Shown: positions 7,877-16,856 of the stretch, piece after piece
Numbering within the stretch: position 1 is the first letter of the stretch
How the letters are laid out: each line of letters begins with the position of its first letter
Assembly: GCF_000175635.1 (NCBI RefSeq)
Contig: NZ_ACVP01000005.1
Location: 1 to 64,000, forward strand
Length of the DNA stretch: 64,000 nt
Direction: 5' to 3'
Source: Corynebacterium tuberculostearicum SK141
GTDB taxonomy: Bacteria > Actinomycetota > Actinomycetes > Mycobacteriales > Mycobacteriaceae
The notes under the pieces: model-generated
Databases searched by the model: none
The model's input: only the letters and a program-made list of their open reading frames with translations
What the model was told of the DNA's origin: nothing
Translations under genes and position numbers: made by a program

Positions 7877-8022
7877 ATTTCCTCCAATTTTAAAAATTGC
7901 ACCAAGCACAGAGAGCACAAACGGTGTTAAAGGGGTAGGGCGGTGAGAAGATTTTCAGCAACTTTTTCTGGCCGAAAATACTTTTCCCGAAAAAATCCCG
8001 GATCTTTATAGAAAATAATTAA
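7877..8022 (-). promoter_or_regulatory. AT-rich control region of the lsr2-type gene
   Basis: About 145 bases that are clearly richer in A/T than the surroundings, with A and T tracts at 7950-8020. On the minus strand it leads into the silencer gene. Lsr2-type proteins prefer such DNA, so autoregulation is plausible. Exact promoter boxes could not be fixed. Confidence 0.4.
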
Positions 8023-8023
8023 A

Positions 8024-8051
8024 CGCCACCACCGAATAGGAGGCGGTGGCG
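8024..8051 (-). terminator. Terminator of the DUF6474 gene
   Basis: CGCCACCACC (8024-8033) pairs with GGCGGTGGCG (8042-8051) with one mismatch. Read on the minus strand the stem is followed by a T-rich run, as expected for the leftward gene ending at 8065. Confidence 0.7.
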
Positions 8052-8064
8052 GCGTGTATCTCTT

Positions 8065-8697
8065 TTACTGGGCCAGGCGCTGCTGGATTTCCGCAGTAAT
8101 GGAGTCAATTTCCGAGCTAATGGTCTTGTGAGCGCGGCGGCGCTGCTGCTCGGTCATGAACTCGGCATTATCGATGGCGGAGTCCACTTCTTGCAGGCGG
8201 TCACGCACATCGCGCTTGAAGCCGGCCGGAACGTCCGTGTTATCGAGGGAGTTGCGGATGCCGGCGGTGCGGGCCTTGAGCGGCGCACCGTAGCCGGAGA
8301 AGGAAGCCATCTGATCCGAGCTCACGCCCGCCTTAGCGGCCTTGCGCTTTTCGCCCTCGGTCTTCAGGCCCACGTAACCGCGGTAGAGGAGCGGCAGCAG
8401 TAGGGGTGCTGCGGTGCGCAGTGCACCGGCATAACGCTTGACATTATCGGAGTTAAAGCGGCCGGCCTTGAGCTTGGCTAGCTCGTTCTTGGCCATCTTC
8501 TCCTCGTGCTTGCGGCGCTTCTTGAGGCCCTTTTCCTCCGACTTAATGAGGTGCTTTTCCTGCTTGGCCAGGAGCTTTTGCTGGCGGCGACGGTCCTTAG
8601 ACTGGGCCTTTACCTCTGCCTTGGCACGGGTCTTGGCGGCCTTTGCCTGTGCGCGTGCTTCTTGGCGGGCCTTTTTAACTTTCTTCAGAATGCTCAT
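8065..8697 (-). CDS. DUF6474 family protein (lysine-rich coiled coil)
   Basis: A 210-residue cytoplasmic protein. The first 90 residues are extremely rich in Lys, Arg, Ala and Gln and should form a long charged helix or coiled coil. A short hydrophobic patch (LLLPLLYRGYVGL) lies near residue 105, and the C-terminal 60 residues are again helical and charged. This matches the DUF6474 proteins of corynebacteria and mycobacteria, of unknown function. The start at 8697 has GAGGGAAA 6-8 bases upstream. An upstream in-frame Met (8733) lacks a site. Confidence 0.75.
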   Translation of the reverse strand: MSILKKVKKARQEARAQAKAAKTRAKAEVKAQSKDRRRQQKLLAKQEKHLIKSEEKGLKKRRKHEEKMAKNELAKLKAGRFNSDNVKRYAGALRTAAPLLLPLLYRGYVGLKTEGEKRKAAKAGVSSDQMASFSGYGAPLKARTAGIRNSLDNTDVPAGFKRDVRDRLQEVDSAIDNAEFMTEQQRRRAHKTISSEIDSITAEIQQRLAQ

Positions 8698-8766
8698 TAA
8701 ATTTCCCTCACGTTTGATCGAGTCTGGATTCAACTTTACCTTGCCGTTCTATTAAGCTCACCCGGT

Positions 8767-10200
8767 GTGGAGGATGTGGTTGTTGCTTCGGACCTTGTGG
8801 GGTGCCGCTACCGCTTAGTACAGCGGCGCGCGCACCCCGAGATGCCGCGTACCCATGCCTCGATTGCCCGAGCAGAACGCCACGCGGCCGCAGTGGAGGC
8901 CGTCATGGAGATGTTTCCCCGCAAGGGCTCTGGCCGGTTCCGCCGCATCGATCTGGAAGGCGATGAGTGGGAGCGCTCCATGCGCACCCTTGAGGCCTTA
9001 GCTTCTGGGTATACGCACATCACCAACGCGGTCTTCGCCACCGCGGAGTGGATGGTGCGCGTAGATTTGCTGCTGCGCGAGGGCGATAAGTACACCCCAA
9101 TTATCGTGTCCAATCACCGTGTGGCCCGCAAGAATGACACTAAGACGACGCCGGCGGTGCCTACCCACCGCTTGGGCCTGAGTGAGCCGCTCGAGGCGCC
9201 GTATAAGCTGCGCCATCATGCGGTAGATGGTTACCGCTTAGCGTTTGCCGCCCGTGCTTTGCACGATCTCGGACTCGATTCCGGCCGGGGCGGGGCCATC
9301 GGCCAGGACCGCACCCGGGCATTTTTTACGGAAACAGCCAAGTTTGATCTGGAACGCGCCTGGAATCAGCCGCTTCCTACCGCCCCGGTGCGGGTCAAGG
9401 AGTGTGCGAGCTGCCGCTTTTGGTCTTTGTGCGAGCAAGAGCTGGTGGCAGCGGATGATATTTCGCTTTTCCTATCCGGCGACCGCGCTAAGCCTTACCG
9501 CGAGCGCGGGATTACTACCGTGCAGGCGCTTATCGACGCCGACCTAGGCGAGCCCTCCCGCCTTGCTGCTGCCTGGCGCGCCGGGGAAGTGTTGCTGCGC
9601 CGCGGCGACGTGCACGTTCCGCGCGCGGACGTCGAGGTAGACGTGGATATGGAAGCCTACCTGGACCAAGGCTCGTACCTATGGGGAGCCTGGCACGACG
9701 GCAACTACGTTCCGTTCGTTACGTGGGAGCCGTTGGGCGGGCGCGCCGAGGCGGAGAACTTTGCGGCGTTCTGGCGCTGGTTGATGGATGTGCGTGCTAA
9801 GGCCCATGCGGAGGGCAAAACCTTTGCTGCATATTGCTACTCGGCCCACGGCGAAAACCACTGGATGCGCATGTCCGCGCAGCGCTTCCGCGAGGTGGAT
9901 GAGCGGGAGGTAGAAGAGTTTATCTCTTCACCGGAGTGGGTGGATATGTTCGCCCACGTCAAACGATCCTTCGCCGGCCCCTTTGGCCTAGGCCTGAAGG
10001 TAGTCGCCCCGGAAGCGGGGTTTACCTGGCCAGAAGAAGACTTCGACGGCGAAGAATCCGTGAACGCGCGTCGCGAGGCGCTAGCCGGTGACCTCGTGGC
10101 GCGGCAGCGTTTGCTGGACTATAACTCCGGCGATGTCCAGGCCACCCGCGCGGTCCGCGAGTGGATGGACGTCGGCGCGCCGGGTACTACAGCGCTGTAA
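8767..10200 (+). CDS. TM0106-type RecB-like nuclease
   Basis: A 477-residue protein. The N-terminal part (about 1-200) looks like a PD-(D/E)XK/RecB-type nuclease with the metal-site segment WMVRVDLLLREG. A cysteine group CASCRFWSLC at about 215-224 suggests an iron-sulphur cluster as in Cas4/AddB-like nucleases. The C-terminal part ends with YNSGDVQATRAVREW, the last motif of the RNase H-like half of TM0106-family proteins. The start is a GTG with TAAGCT (8753-8758) 8 bases upstream, which fits a leaderless mRNA. Its 3' end overlaps the convergent gene by 14 bases. A role in DNA repair is likely but unproven. Confidence 0.8.
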   Translation: MEDVVVASDLVGCRYRLVQRRAHPEMPRTHASIARAERHAAAVEAVMEMFPRKGSGRFRRIDLEGDEWERSMRTLEALASGYTHITNAVFATAEWMVRVDLLLREGDKYTPIIVSNHRVARKNDTKTTPAVPTHRLGLSEPLEAPYKLRHHAVDGYRLAFAARALHDLGLDSGRGGAIGQDRTRAFFTETAKFDLERAWNQPLPTAPVRVKECASCRFWSLCEQELVAADDISLFLSGDRAKPYRERGITTVQALIDADLGEPSRLAAAWRAGEVLLRRGDVHVPRADVEVDVDMEAYLDQGSYLWGAWHDGNYVPFVTWEPLGGRAEAENFAAFWRWLMDVRAKAHAEGKTFAAYCYSAHGENHWMRMSAQRFREVDEREVEEFISSPEWVDMFAHVKRSFAGPFGLGLKVVAPEAGFTWPEEDFDGEESVNARREALAGDLVARQRLLDYNSGDVQATRAVREWMDVGAPGTTAL

Positions 10201-11485
10201 ATAGGGCGTAGATGACCGCGAGGATCGCTATGCCCGCATAGACCTGGTTCCATTCTGGCCCCGGCTTCGGATCCGGGCCCTCCGCCTTCTTCATCAAGAC
10301 CTGCTTCTGGGCCTTGACCGCCCGGGCGATGAGCACGGGGTAGACCGCCAGGGACAGGATGCACAGGAGGGAGGCGACCACCTTAAGCAGGGAAATATCG
10401 GTGCCGATCCAGATGAGCAGCCCACCGTTGACGAAGGTGGCGCGCAGGAGACCGAGTTTGTCCAGCTGCTGCAAGCCCGCCCGGACGGCAGCGGGGCCGC
10501 CACCCATGGTGCTGGGCAAGAGGTAGCTCATCACGCCGATGAGCAGTTGGCCGGCAAACCCCACCAGCAAGGCGAGGGTGGGCAGCGCCGGCTCGGGCAT
10601 AAAGAAATGCTGCACCGTGTAGTACACCAAAGGCAGCACCAGCCATAACGAGGCCATGAGCACGGAGACCGAGGCAAAGGTGATGCGATCGCGCGGGTCC
10701 TTAGCCACCGTCAGTACATTAGCGAGCCACTGCTGTAAGCTCAGCGCCCAACCGCAGCAGTAGGCGATAAGTCCCAACTCGGGGAAGCCGAGGAAAGCGC
10801 CCACGATGGTGGCAACCACACCGACTGCGAGCAGCGCAAAGGAGGAGTGCATGTGGCGATTAATACCTTGGGTGCGCCAGATGGAGGGGAAAAGGATAGT
10901 GAGAGAACCGGCCGCGGCCAAGCCGATGAATCCGCCGATATTGGCGGCGATATGGGCCAGCAGGAGCGTGGGGTGGCCGGGGGAGACGGCCAGCAGGCCG
11001 CCAAAGATGGCACCCACCGGCAGGCACAGGGCGGAAAGAACATAAGCGCCCACCACGGGGCGGAAGCGCTTATCTTTGGCACCGCGCCATTGCTGAAAGA
11101 GCGATACCGCATGCCAGAGCATCATCAGGGCAATGAGCGTGGCGCCCACCTGGGTGACAATCCAGTGTTGGGACCAGAACTCCATGAGAATTTGGCCGAT
11201 TAACGCGAGGATGATTCCGGCATTGAGGCCATAGATGCGGGCCAATTGGGTAGGACGGGTGGATTCGGGGAGGCGCTGTTGGGTGAATTTCTCCGTGAGG
11301 TGCTGGGACCACACGATGATGCTATTGCTCACCAGTCCGAGGGTGAATAGGTGGATGAGCACCCACCGGTAGTTCGGGACCAAGGTATGCGTTGCACCCA
11401 CGAGGATGAAGACCATCATCCACAGGGATACGGGACGGGAGGCCTTGCGGTGCCATGTCCGCGCCGACCACTTATTCTCAGGCAT
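10187..11485 (-). CDS. NnrS/AniA-membrane-domain-like polytopic protein
   Basis: A 432-residue protein with about twelve hydrophobic helices. The histidines within helices (GATHTLVP, HLFTLGLVSN, WSQHLTEKF, LAHIAANIGG) resemble the NnrS-type membrane half that corynebacterial AniA-like copper nitrite reductases carry. The copper domains are absent. NnrS proteins are haem- and copper-containing and linked to nitric-oxide stress, so a metal-binding redox role is possible here but is inference. TAAAAT (complement of 11493-11498... read at 11493-11498) lies 7 bases before the ATG, suggesting leaderless translation. It lies downstream of, and in the same direction as, the MFS gene. Confidence 0.6.
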   Translation of the reverse strand: MPENKWSARTWHRKASRPVSLWMMVFILVGATHTLVPNYRWVLIHLFTLGLVSNSIIVWSQHLTEKFTQQRLPESTRPTQLARIYGLNAGIILALIGQILMEFWSQHWIVTQVGATLIALMMLWHAVSLFQQWRGAKDKRFRPVVGAYVLSALCLPVGAIFGGLLAVSPGHPTLLLAHIAANIGGFIGLAAAGSLTILFPSIWRTQGINRHMHSSFALLAVGVVATIVGAFLGFPELGLIAYCCGWALSLQQWLANVLTVAKDPRDRITFASVSVLMASLWLVLPLVYYTVQHFFMPEPALPTLALLVGFAGQLLIGVMSYLLPSTMGGGPAAVRAGLQQLDKLGLLRATFVNGGLLIWIGTDISLLKVVASLLCILSLAVYPVLIARAVKAQKQVLMKKAEGPDPKPGPEWNQVYAGIAILAVIYALFTAL

Positions 11486-11495
11486 AAAACCGATT

Positions 11496-12647
11496 TTAGT
11501 CGGTTTTAATCTTGGTCCAAGTCAGCGCAGTAAGGGCGAGGGCTACGGCGGTGAAGAAGGCGATGAAAAGGGGCCACGATAGGGCGTCGAAAAGCAGGCC
11601 GGCACACGCGCCCACCACAGAAGAGCCAAAGTAATAGCAGAACACGTACATCGAGGAAGCTTCCGCGCGGTCGTGGGTGGCAATCTGGCCCACCCACCCG
11701 GAGGCGGTGGAGTGTACGGCGAAAAAGCCCACGGTAAAGGCGATCATGCCGAGAAGCGTCAGCGGAAGGTTACCGGCGCACAACGCGATGCCCACAGTAA
11801 AAAGCGCGGCCGAGCCGCACAGGGTCTTCCCGTGGCCGATTCGGGCCACCAGCGCTCCAGCCCGAGCCGAGGACCAGGTGCCAGAAAGGTAGAAGAGGAA
11901 AGCCAAGCCGGCGAGCGAAGGGGCCAAGCCAAAATCATCGATGAGCCGGAAGGTTAAGAAGTTATACATGGAGACAAACGTGCCCATGGACAGGAATGCG
12001 GTGAGAAAGAGCAAGGCCAAATCCCGGTTGGCCCAATGACCAAAGAGTGCCCTGCTTTCGGTCTTGAGGTGGATGGATTTAGGCCGGAAATTGCGTTGGG
12101 TAGGAAGCAGCAGCCACGACGTAATGGCAAAGGCGAGTGAGACCAGCGCCGAGCCGAAGAGCGCCCAGCGCCACGTGGAAATCTCCACCAGTCCAGTGGG
12201 GATGAGGCGGCCGGTAAGGCCACCGACGGAGGTGCCTGCAATGTAGAGGCCCATTGCCCGCGGCAGGGCTTTGTCATCGAGTTCTTCAGAAAGCCATGCC
12301 ATTGCGGTGGCGGGGGCGCCAGAGAGCAGCGCACCCTGCAGGCCGCGCACCACGATGAGCTGCCATCCTTCCTGGGCGAGGGGCACAATGAGTCCTACTC
12401 CGGTCGCGGCAACGGCCGAAATCAGCAGGATACGTCCGCGGCCGAAGCGCTCGGAGAGGATCGATGCGGGCACCACGCATAGTGCCAGCGCGCCCGTGGC
12501 TGCCGATACGGTCATGGCCGCCTCGGTGGAAGAAAGGCCCATGTTGTCTACCAGCGTGGGAAGAATGGCTTGGGTGGAATACAGGCTGGAGAAAATAGCC
12601 AAGCCCACCAGGAGCATGGCCACCGTAGCGCGCCGCGTTCGAGTCAT
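11496..12647 (-). CDS. MFS transporter (YnfM/AraJ-like)
   Basis: A 383-residue major facilitator with twelve predicted helices. The family loop motif between helices 2 and 3 is visible as SERFGRGRIL (about 63-72), and the motif-C-like glycine-rich helix 5 region GTSVGGLTGR lies near 140. A central cytoplasmic loop falls around 180-205. The divergent LysR gene lies 71 bases away, the usual arrangement of an efflux pump and its regulator. The substrate is unknown, and drug or metabolite export is most likely. Confidence 0.85.
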   Translation of the reverse strand: MTRTRRATVAMLLVGLAIFSSLYSTQAILPTLVDNMGLSSTEAAMTVSAATGALALCVVPASILSERFGRGRILLISAVAATGVGLIVPLAQEGWQLIVVRGLQGALLSGAPATAMAWLSEELDDKALPRAMGLYIAGTSVGGLTGRLIPTGLVEISTWRWALFGSALVSLAFAITSWLLLPTQRNFRPKSIHLKTESRALFGHWANRDLALLFLTAFLSMGTFVSMYNFLTFRLIDDFGLAPSLAGLAFLFYLSGTWSSARAGALVARIGHGKTLCGSAALFTVGIALCAGNLPLTLLGMIAFTVGFFAVHSTASGWVGQIATHDRAEASSMYVFCYYFGSSVVGACAGLLFDALSWPLFIAFFTAVALALTALTWTKIKTD

Positions 12648-12676
12648 ATCATTTAGCCTGCCCGGATACGCAGCAT

Positions 12677-12699
12677 GTGTAAAATGTGGAAAATTACAC
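12677..12699. promoter_or_regulatory. LysR-type operator between MFS and lysR genes
   Basis: Inverted repeat GTGTAA-N11-TTACAC in the 71-base divergent intergenic region. It contains the T-N11-A core that LysR regulators recognise, and lies 20 bases before the regulator start, so it can serve both promoters. Confidence 0.6.
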
Positions 12700-12718
12700 T
12701 AATCGATGCGGAGTATGC

Positions 12719-13573
12719 ATGAATGTGGAGGATGTCCGCGGCTTCCTCGCCGTGGTGGATCATGGTCGCGTGGGCGCTGCGGCCGATGAATTGGGGATCT
12801 CCCAATCCGCGCTGACCCGCCGCGTACAGCGCGTAGAAGCTAGTCTTGGCGCCCGCCTTTTCGAGCGCACTGGGCGCACCCTGCACGTGAACTCGCGCGG
12901 GAGGGCCTTCGCTGCAGCCGGGCGGGAAATGCTCCGCGCCTACCAAATAGGGCGGGACGATGTTGCTCGCCTCATGGATCCAGAGCGCGGCACCGTGCGC
13001 CTAGATTTCATGCACTCATTGGGCACCTGGCTGGTTCCGGACCTGCTCAAGAGCTATCGCGCGCAGCACCCGCACGTGGATATAAGCCTGCATCAAGGCG
13101 CGGCGCAGGAGTTGGTGAGCAGGGTGGAAAACGGCGAATCCGACCTTGCCCTCGTGGGCCCGCGGCCTGATGCAGCCCTAGGCTGGCACCAGATTAAGGT
13201 GCAGCGACTAGGCCTTGCGGTGCCGGAAGGCCACTGGGCAGCGAACCGGCGGGAGGTGAAACTAGCGGAATTCGCTGCAGAACCGTTCATCGGCATGCTC
13301 CCAGGCTATGGCACGCGCATGCTTCTCGATGCCCTCGCGGACGACGCTGGCTTTAGCCCCCACCTCGTCTTCGAGTCGATGGAGCTTACTACCGTTGCGG
13401 GGCTGGTAGCGGCAGGACTCGGGGTGGCGCTTTTGCCGCTGGATGATCCCTATCTGCAGGTGGGGAGCTTGATCCCCCTCACGCCGCCGGCGTACCGCGA
13501 GCTCGGTTTGGTGTGGCGCGCCGGGGATGATGCGCCCCCAGTGCGGCAATTCCGGGAATTTATCCGGGCATAG
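12719..13573 (+). CDS. LysR-family transcriptional regulator
   Basis: A 284-residue regulator. The N-terminal winged helix-turn-helix (about 1-60) shows GRVGAAADELGISQSALTRR and the LysR signature LFERTGR. The rest (about 90-280) is the two-lobed periplasmic-binding-like effector domain with the segment AGLGVALLP near 240. The start at 12719 has GGAG 7-8 bases upstream. The divergent MFS gene and the T-N11-A repeat suggest it controls that pump. The effector is unknown. Confidence 0.88.
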   Translation: MNVEDVRGFLAVVDHGRVGAAADELGISQSALTRRVQRVEASLGARLFERTGRTLHVNSRGRAFAAAGREMLRAYQIGRDDVARLMDPERGTVRLDFMHSLGTWLVPDLLKSYRAQHPHVDISLHQGAAQELVSRVENGESDLALVGPRPDAALGWHQIKVQRLGLAVPEGHWAANRREVKLAEFAAEPFIGMLPGYGTRMLLDALADDAGFSPHLVFESMELTTVAGLVAAGLGVALLPLDDPYLQVGSLIPLTPPAYRELGLVWRAGDDAPPVRQFREFIRA

Positions 13574-13579
13574 AAAAAG

Positions 13580-13596
13580 CCGCCCCAGAGGGGCGG
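13580..13596 (-). terminator. Terminator of sodA
   Basis: CCGCCCC and GGGGCGG pair around a 3-base loop. On the minus strand the stem is followed by CTTTTTC, so it ends the leftward sodA transcript and may also stop the rightward lysR transcript. A second inverted repeat (AGTAACT/AGTTACT, 13601-13620) overlaps the sodA stop. Confidence 0.75.
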
Positions 13597-13615
13597 CCGA
13601 AGTAACTAAAAGGAG

Positions 13616-14218
13616 TTACTTGGTGGCTGCAGCGAAACGCTCAGCAACGTCATCCCAGTTGAAGACGTTCCATACGGCCTTAACGTAGTCAGCCTTAACG
13701 TTCTTGTACTGCAGGTAGAAAGCGTGCTCCCACATATCCAGCATCAGCAGCGGGGTGAAGTTGATGGAGGTATTACCCTGCTGGTCAGTCAGCTGCTCGA
13801 TGATCAGGCGGCCAGCAATGTGGTCGTAGCCCAGAACGGCCCAGCCGGAGCCCTGCAGGGAGGTAGCAGCGGCGGAGAAGTGAGCCTTGAACTTCTCAAA
13901 GGAGCCGAAGTCGCGGTTGATGGCCTCTGCCAGCTCGCCGGTAGGCTCGCCGCCACCGTTCGGGGACAGGTTCTTCCAGAAGATGGAGTGGTTGGTGTGG
14001 CCACCCAGGTTAAATGCCAAGTTCTTGGAGAGGGCGCGGATGCGATCCGGGTTAGCCTCACCGTTGCGCTCTTCCTCGAGTGCCTCGAGTGCAGCGTTAG
14101 CGCCAGCAACGTAGGTTGCGTGGTGCTTATCGTGGTGGAGCTCCATGATCTCTGCGGAGATGTGTGGCTCCAGTGCGTCGAATGCGTATGGGAGGTCAGG
14201 AAGTTCGTAAACAGCCAT
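13616..14218 (-). CDS. sodA: Superoxide dismutase (Mn/Fe type)
   Basis: A 200-residue cytoplasmic enzyme that turns superoxide into peroxide and oxygen. Metal ligands are visible: His near 27 (HHDKHHATY), His near 75 ([10 protein letters not shown]), and the Asp/His pair in DMWEHAFY near 162-166. The closing motif [13 protein letters not shown] is diagnostic. The overall pattern fits the Mn-type enzyme of corynebacteria, although metal choice cannot be read with certainty. The ribosome site is GAAAGGA about 9 bases before the ATG. It is divergent from msrA over 164 bases, forming an oxidative-stress pair. Confidence 0.97.
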   Translation of the reverse strand: MAVYELPDLPYAFDALEPHISAEIMELHHDKHHATYVAGANAALEALEEERNGEANPDRIRALSKNLAFNLGGHTNHSIFWKNLSPNGGGEPTGELAEAINRDFGSFEKFKAHFSAAATSLQGSGWAVLGYDHIAGRLIIEQLTDQQGNTSINFTPLLMLDMWEHAFYLQYKNVKADYVKAVWNVFNWDDVAERFAAATK

Positions 14219-14382
14219 TTGTTAAATCCTTTCTTCGGGTACGTGTCCCGATGATAGGCACGGTTGAAAGATTTCGCCATGATTAATTCGAATTGTGGAA
14301 CTAGCGCGAATATTAACTGGCCGCGGAATAGGTTTTCGCAGTACAACGTTGGGAAGAAGGAATAAGGAAGGAGCTATACCTC
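14219..14382. promoter_or_regulatory. Divergent sodA/msrA promoter region
   Basis: 164 bases with no ORF. An AT-rich patch at 14280-14315 lies centrally, and a TACAAC hexamer at 14341-14346 is a candidate -10 for msrA. No known operator was recognised. Confidence 0.4.
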
Positions 14383-15030
14383 ATGTGGATGTTTAAGCCG
14401 GAGCCCAAGCTCGTGACTGCAGACGAGGCTCTGCCGGGTCGATCCGAGCCGATCCTAGCCCCCGCCCCGCACGCCGTTCTAGGGACACCGATTACCGGAC
14501 CGTGGAAGGACGGGCAGCGTTCCATTCTCATTGCGTTGGGATGTTTCTGGGGCGCGGAGAAGATGTTTTGGGAGACCGAAGGCGTGGAATCCACCTCGGT
14601 GGGCTATGCGGGCGGTACCACCCCGAATCCCACGTATTACGAGGTCTGCCGTGGGTTGACCAACCATGCCGAGGCGGTGGAGGTGGTCTACGACCCGCAG
14701 CGCATCAGCCTGCGCGATCTTGTCGTACAAGCCCTAGAAGCGCACGATCCCACGCAGGGTTTCCGCCAGGGCAACGATGTGGGAACGCAATACCGCTCTG
14801 CTTTCTACCCACGCACGGAGGAAGAGCGGGCAGAAATCCAGGGCATCGTGGATTCCTATGCAGAAAAACTCAAGGAATTCGGATTCGGGGATACCACTAC
14901 GGAGGTCAAACTCCTCTCCGATACTGATTCTGGGGAGTACTACCTGGCTGAGGATGAGCATCAGCAGTACCTATATAAGGTGCCCAATGGGTACTGCCCG
15001 CATCACAGTACTGGGGTGAAATGCGACTAA
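14383..15030 (+). CDS. msrA: Peptide methionine-(S)-S-oxide reductase MsrA
   Basis: A 215-residue cytoplasmic enzyme that reduces methionine-S-sulfoxide in proteins. The catalytic Cys lies in GCFWGAE at about residue 51, and the YAGG and HAEAVEV motifs follow. The recycling Cys residues lie in GYCPH and at the C-terminus (KCD). A 45-residue N-terminal extension is usual for the actinobacterial form. The ribosome site AAGGAAGGAG lies upstream of the ATG. Divergent from sodA; its stop overlaps the convergent hydrolase gene by 4 bases. Confidence 0.96.
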   Translation: MWMFKPEPKLVTADEALPGRSEPILAPAPHAVLGTPITGPWKDGQRSILIALGCFWGAEKMFWETEGVESTSVGYAGGTTPNPTYYEVCRGLTNHAEAVEVVYDPQRISLRDLVVQALEAHDPTQGFRQGNDVGTQYRSAFYPRTEEERAEIQGIVDSYAEKLKEFGFGDTTTEVKLLSDTDSGEYYLAEDEHQQYLYKVPNGYCPHHSTGVKCD

Positions 15031-16769
15031 GCGTCGCGCCGGATAAAGCGGGCAATCTTCTTGGCCAACTTCGGCGTGAGCGATTGGCGGGATTGGGACC
15101 CTAAGACCTCATCCCAGTACCAGAGCATTTCCTCAAAATAGTTGTGTCCGTGCCCGCCAGGGACGTTGAGGGAATTGATCTGGTCCAAGCCAATTTGCCA
15201 CCAGGTAATAAAAGGCACCCAGTGTAGCTGCCGGAAGGTATCCGCGTGCAGCGCTTCCGGCTGCGGCTCATGGATCCAGGTGGGCCTGCGCACGAGGAGG
15301 TTGAGATCCCACCACACGATGGCGTCGGAAGCATGCTGGGCAATGAGCATGCGGGGCCGGCGCCAGGTATGGGCGTAGTCATTGCCAAAGGCGTCGTGCA
15401 GCGTATGGTCAGGGGCCGCGGCGTAGCGCACATGCTTGCCGCCATCGATAACGGGCAGGCGTTCCAAGGAACCAATATCCCGGCGCAGGCGCTGAGTAAA
15501 GTGCGTCATGCGCGGGGGCCCAGAAAAGACCGCGCCATTGCACGCGGACAGTAGGTCTTCCACATTATGGTAGTTATCCATAATGGCGTAGGCGCCAAGC
15601 GATTCACCTGCGAAATAAAGCTGCGGACGGTTTTCTTCCGGCAATCGATCTATTTCTTCTTGTATCACCTGAATCAATTCACGAGCCGCCTGCTTCGGCG
15701 CGTTCTTATCCACGAGGTAGGAAAAAACTGAAGGCAGGTAGGAGTACTGCATGGTAACGGTGACGCAATCACCGCCGGTCAAAAACTCATAGGAGCACGC
15801 ACCCCAGTTATTGATCCATCCCGAGCCGGCGGGCATTTGGATGACGATAGTTTCGCGCCGCAGGGCACCGGTGCGTTCGAGTTCGGCGCGGATCTTTTCC
15901 GCAGATTGCTGGAAGGAGCGCCCTGGTATGTATCCGGCGTAGATACGGATGGGTTCCTTTGCATCGATCCCGGTCACTGTGCGGATATCGCGGGCACGGG
16001 GGCCGTTGGAGACAAAGCGGCGTCCCTGTTGTCCCAATGCCGACCACGGCTCGAGCGACCACGGACTGCCGGAGCGCTCGGGTTCCCACGGCATGGAGGT
16101 GCCGGGGAAAATCTGCTTATTTATTCGCTGCGCTTGGTGCGATAGCGAGCGCAGCCAGCGTCGAAAGACCACGCGGTCAGAAAGGGCAAACGCCGTAAGG
16201 CTCAGTCCCGCGGTAACCACCGGCCAAGCAATGAGCGCCGGCACCCAGCGGCCTAGCTGGCGTGACAATTTGGTGACCGCAAGCTGCGTGGCCTCCCCGA
16301 TGAGTAGGAGAGTGCCGTAGCCCGCGGTGCCCGCGGCCAGGCCGATGGCCGCCGTGACGGGCCCGCGCACGAGCTGCTTATTGACCAACTCCGCCTGCTT
16401 CTTCTGGTTGCGCAGCGAAAGCACGGCATTAAATGCAGTCCCGGCGCCAATAGCAAGGTGCACAATTTGTCGATGCTGTGGTCCGAGGCGGTCCTGCGGG
16501 CGCTTGCCAAGGCTATTGAGCACGAAGCTTGTTGACGCCGCACCTAGATGCCCAATGCCCTGCCCGATTGCCACGTTGGCAGCGGTCACCCACCACGGGC
16601 GGGGAAGTAAGGAGGGCGAAACAGCCGCCCACGTAGCTAATTCCGCACCCAAAATTCCAGCCGACATATTGGGCGGTAAGGTTTGCCGACTGGTCATACG
16701 GACGATGGGCGTGAGATCCGCGGCTACGCCAAGAGCGATTAGTGCAGCGCGGCGGAGTGCGCGTTTCAT
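15027..16769 (-). CDS. Membrane alpha/beta hydrolase (Abhydrolase_9 family)
   Basis: A 580-residue protein. The N-terminal third has four to five hydrophobic helices (to about residue 220), matching the Abhydrolase_9_N membrane region. The C-terminal part (about 260-560) is an alpha/beta hydrolase with the nucleophile Ser390 in AGESLGAY. Homologues are widespread in mycolate-containing Actinobacteria, and a lipid or ester substrate at the envelope is likely but unknown. GAGAAT lies about 7 bases upstream of the ATG. Later residues (VVWWDL and PGGHGHNY) may contain the acid and the catalytic His. Confidence 0.82.
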   Translation of the reverse strand: MKRALRRAALIALGVAADLTPIVRMTSRQTLPPNMSAGILGAELATWAAVSPSLLPRPWWVTAANVAIGQGIGHLGAASTSFVLNSLGKRPQDRLGPQHRQIVHLAIGAGTAFNAVLSLRNQKKQAELVNKQLVRGPVTAAIGLAAGTAGYGTLLLIGEATQLAVTKLSRQLGRWVPALIAWPVVTAGLSLTAFALSDRVVFRRWLRSLSHQAQRINKQIFPGTSMPWEPERSGSPWSLEPWSALGQQGRRFVSNGPRARDIRTVTGIDAKEPIRIYAGYIPGRSFQQSAEKIRAELERTGALRRETIVIQMPAGSGWINNWGACSYEFLTGGDCVTVTMQYSYLPSVFSYLVDKNAPKQAARELIQVIQEEIDRLPEENRPQLYFAGESLGAYAIMDNYHNVEDLLSACNGAVFSGPPRMTHFTQRLRRDIGSLERLPVIDGGKHVRYAAAPDHTLHDAFGNDYAHTWRRPRMLIAQHASDAIVWWDLNLLVRRPTWIHEPQPEALHADTFRQLHWVPFITWWQIGLDQINSLNVPGGHGHNYFEEMLWYWDEVLGSQSRQSLTPKLAKKIARFIRRDA

Positions 16770-16821
16770 AATGCCCGATTCTCCCAGATTTCGGTGGGAA
16801 TTTCAGTGTGAGACTTAGCCC

Positions 16822-16847
16822 GTGCAAAAATCTCCACAAAGTTGCAC
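16822..16847. promoter_or_regulatory. Inverted repeat in the ldh promoter
   Basis: GTGCAA (16822-16827) and TTGCAC (16842-16847) face each other across 14 bases, directly before a CACAAT -10-like box. It is a candidate binding site for a sugar- or lactate-responsive regulator; the protein is not identified. Confidence 0.4.
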
Positions 16848-16856
16848 AATGGGGTC

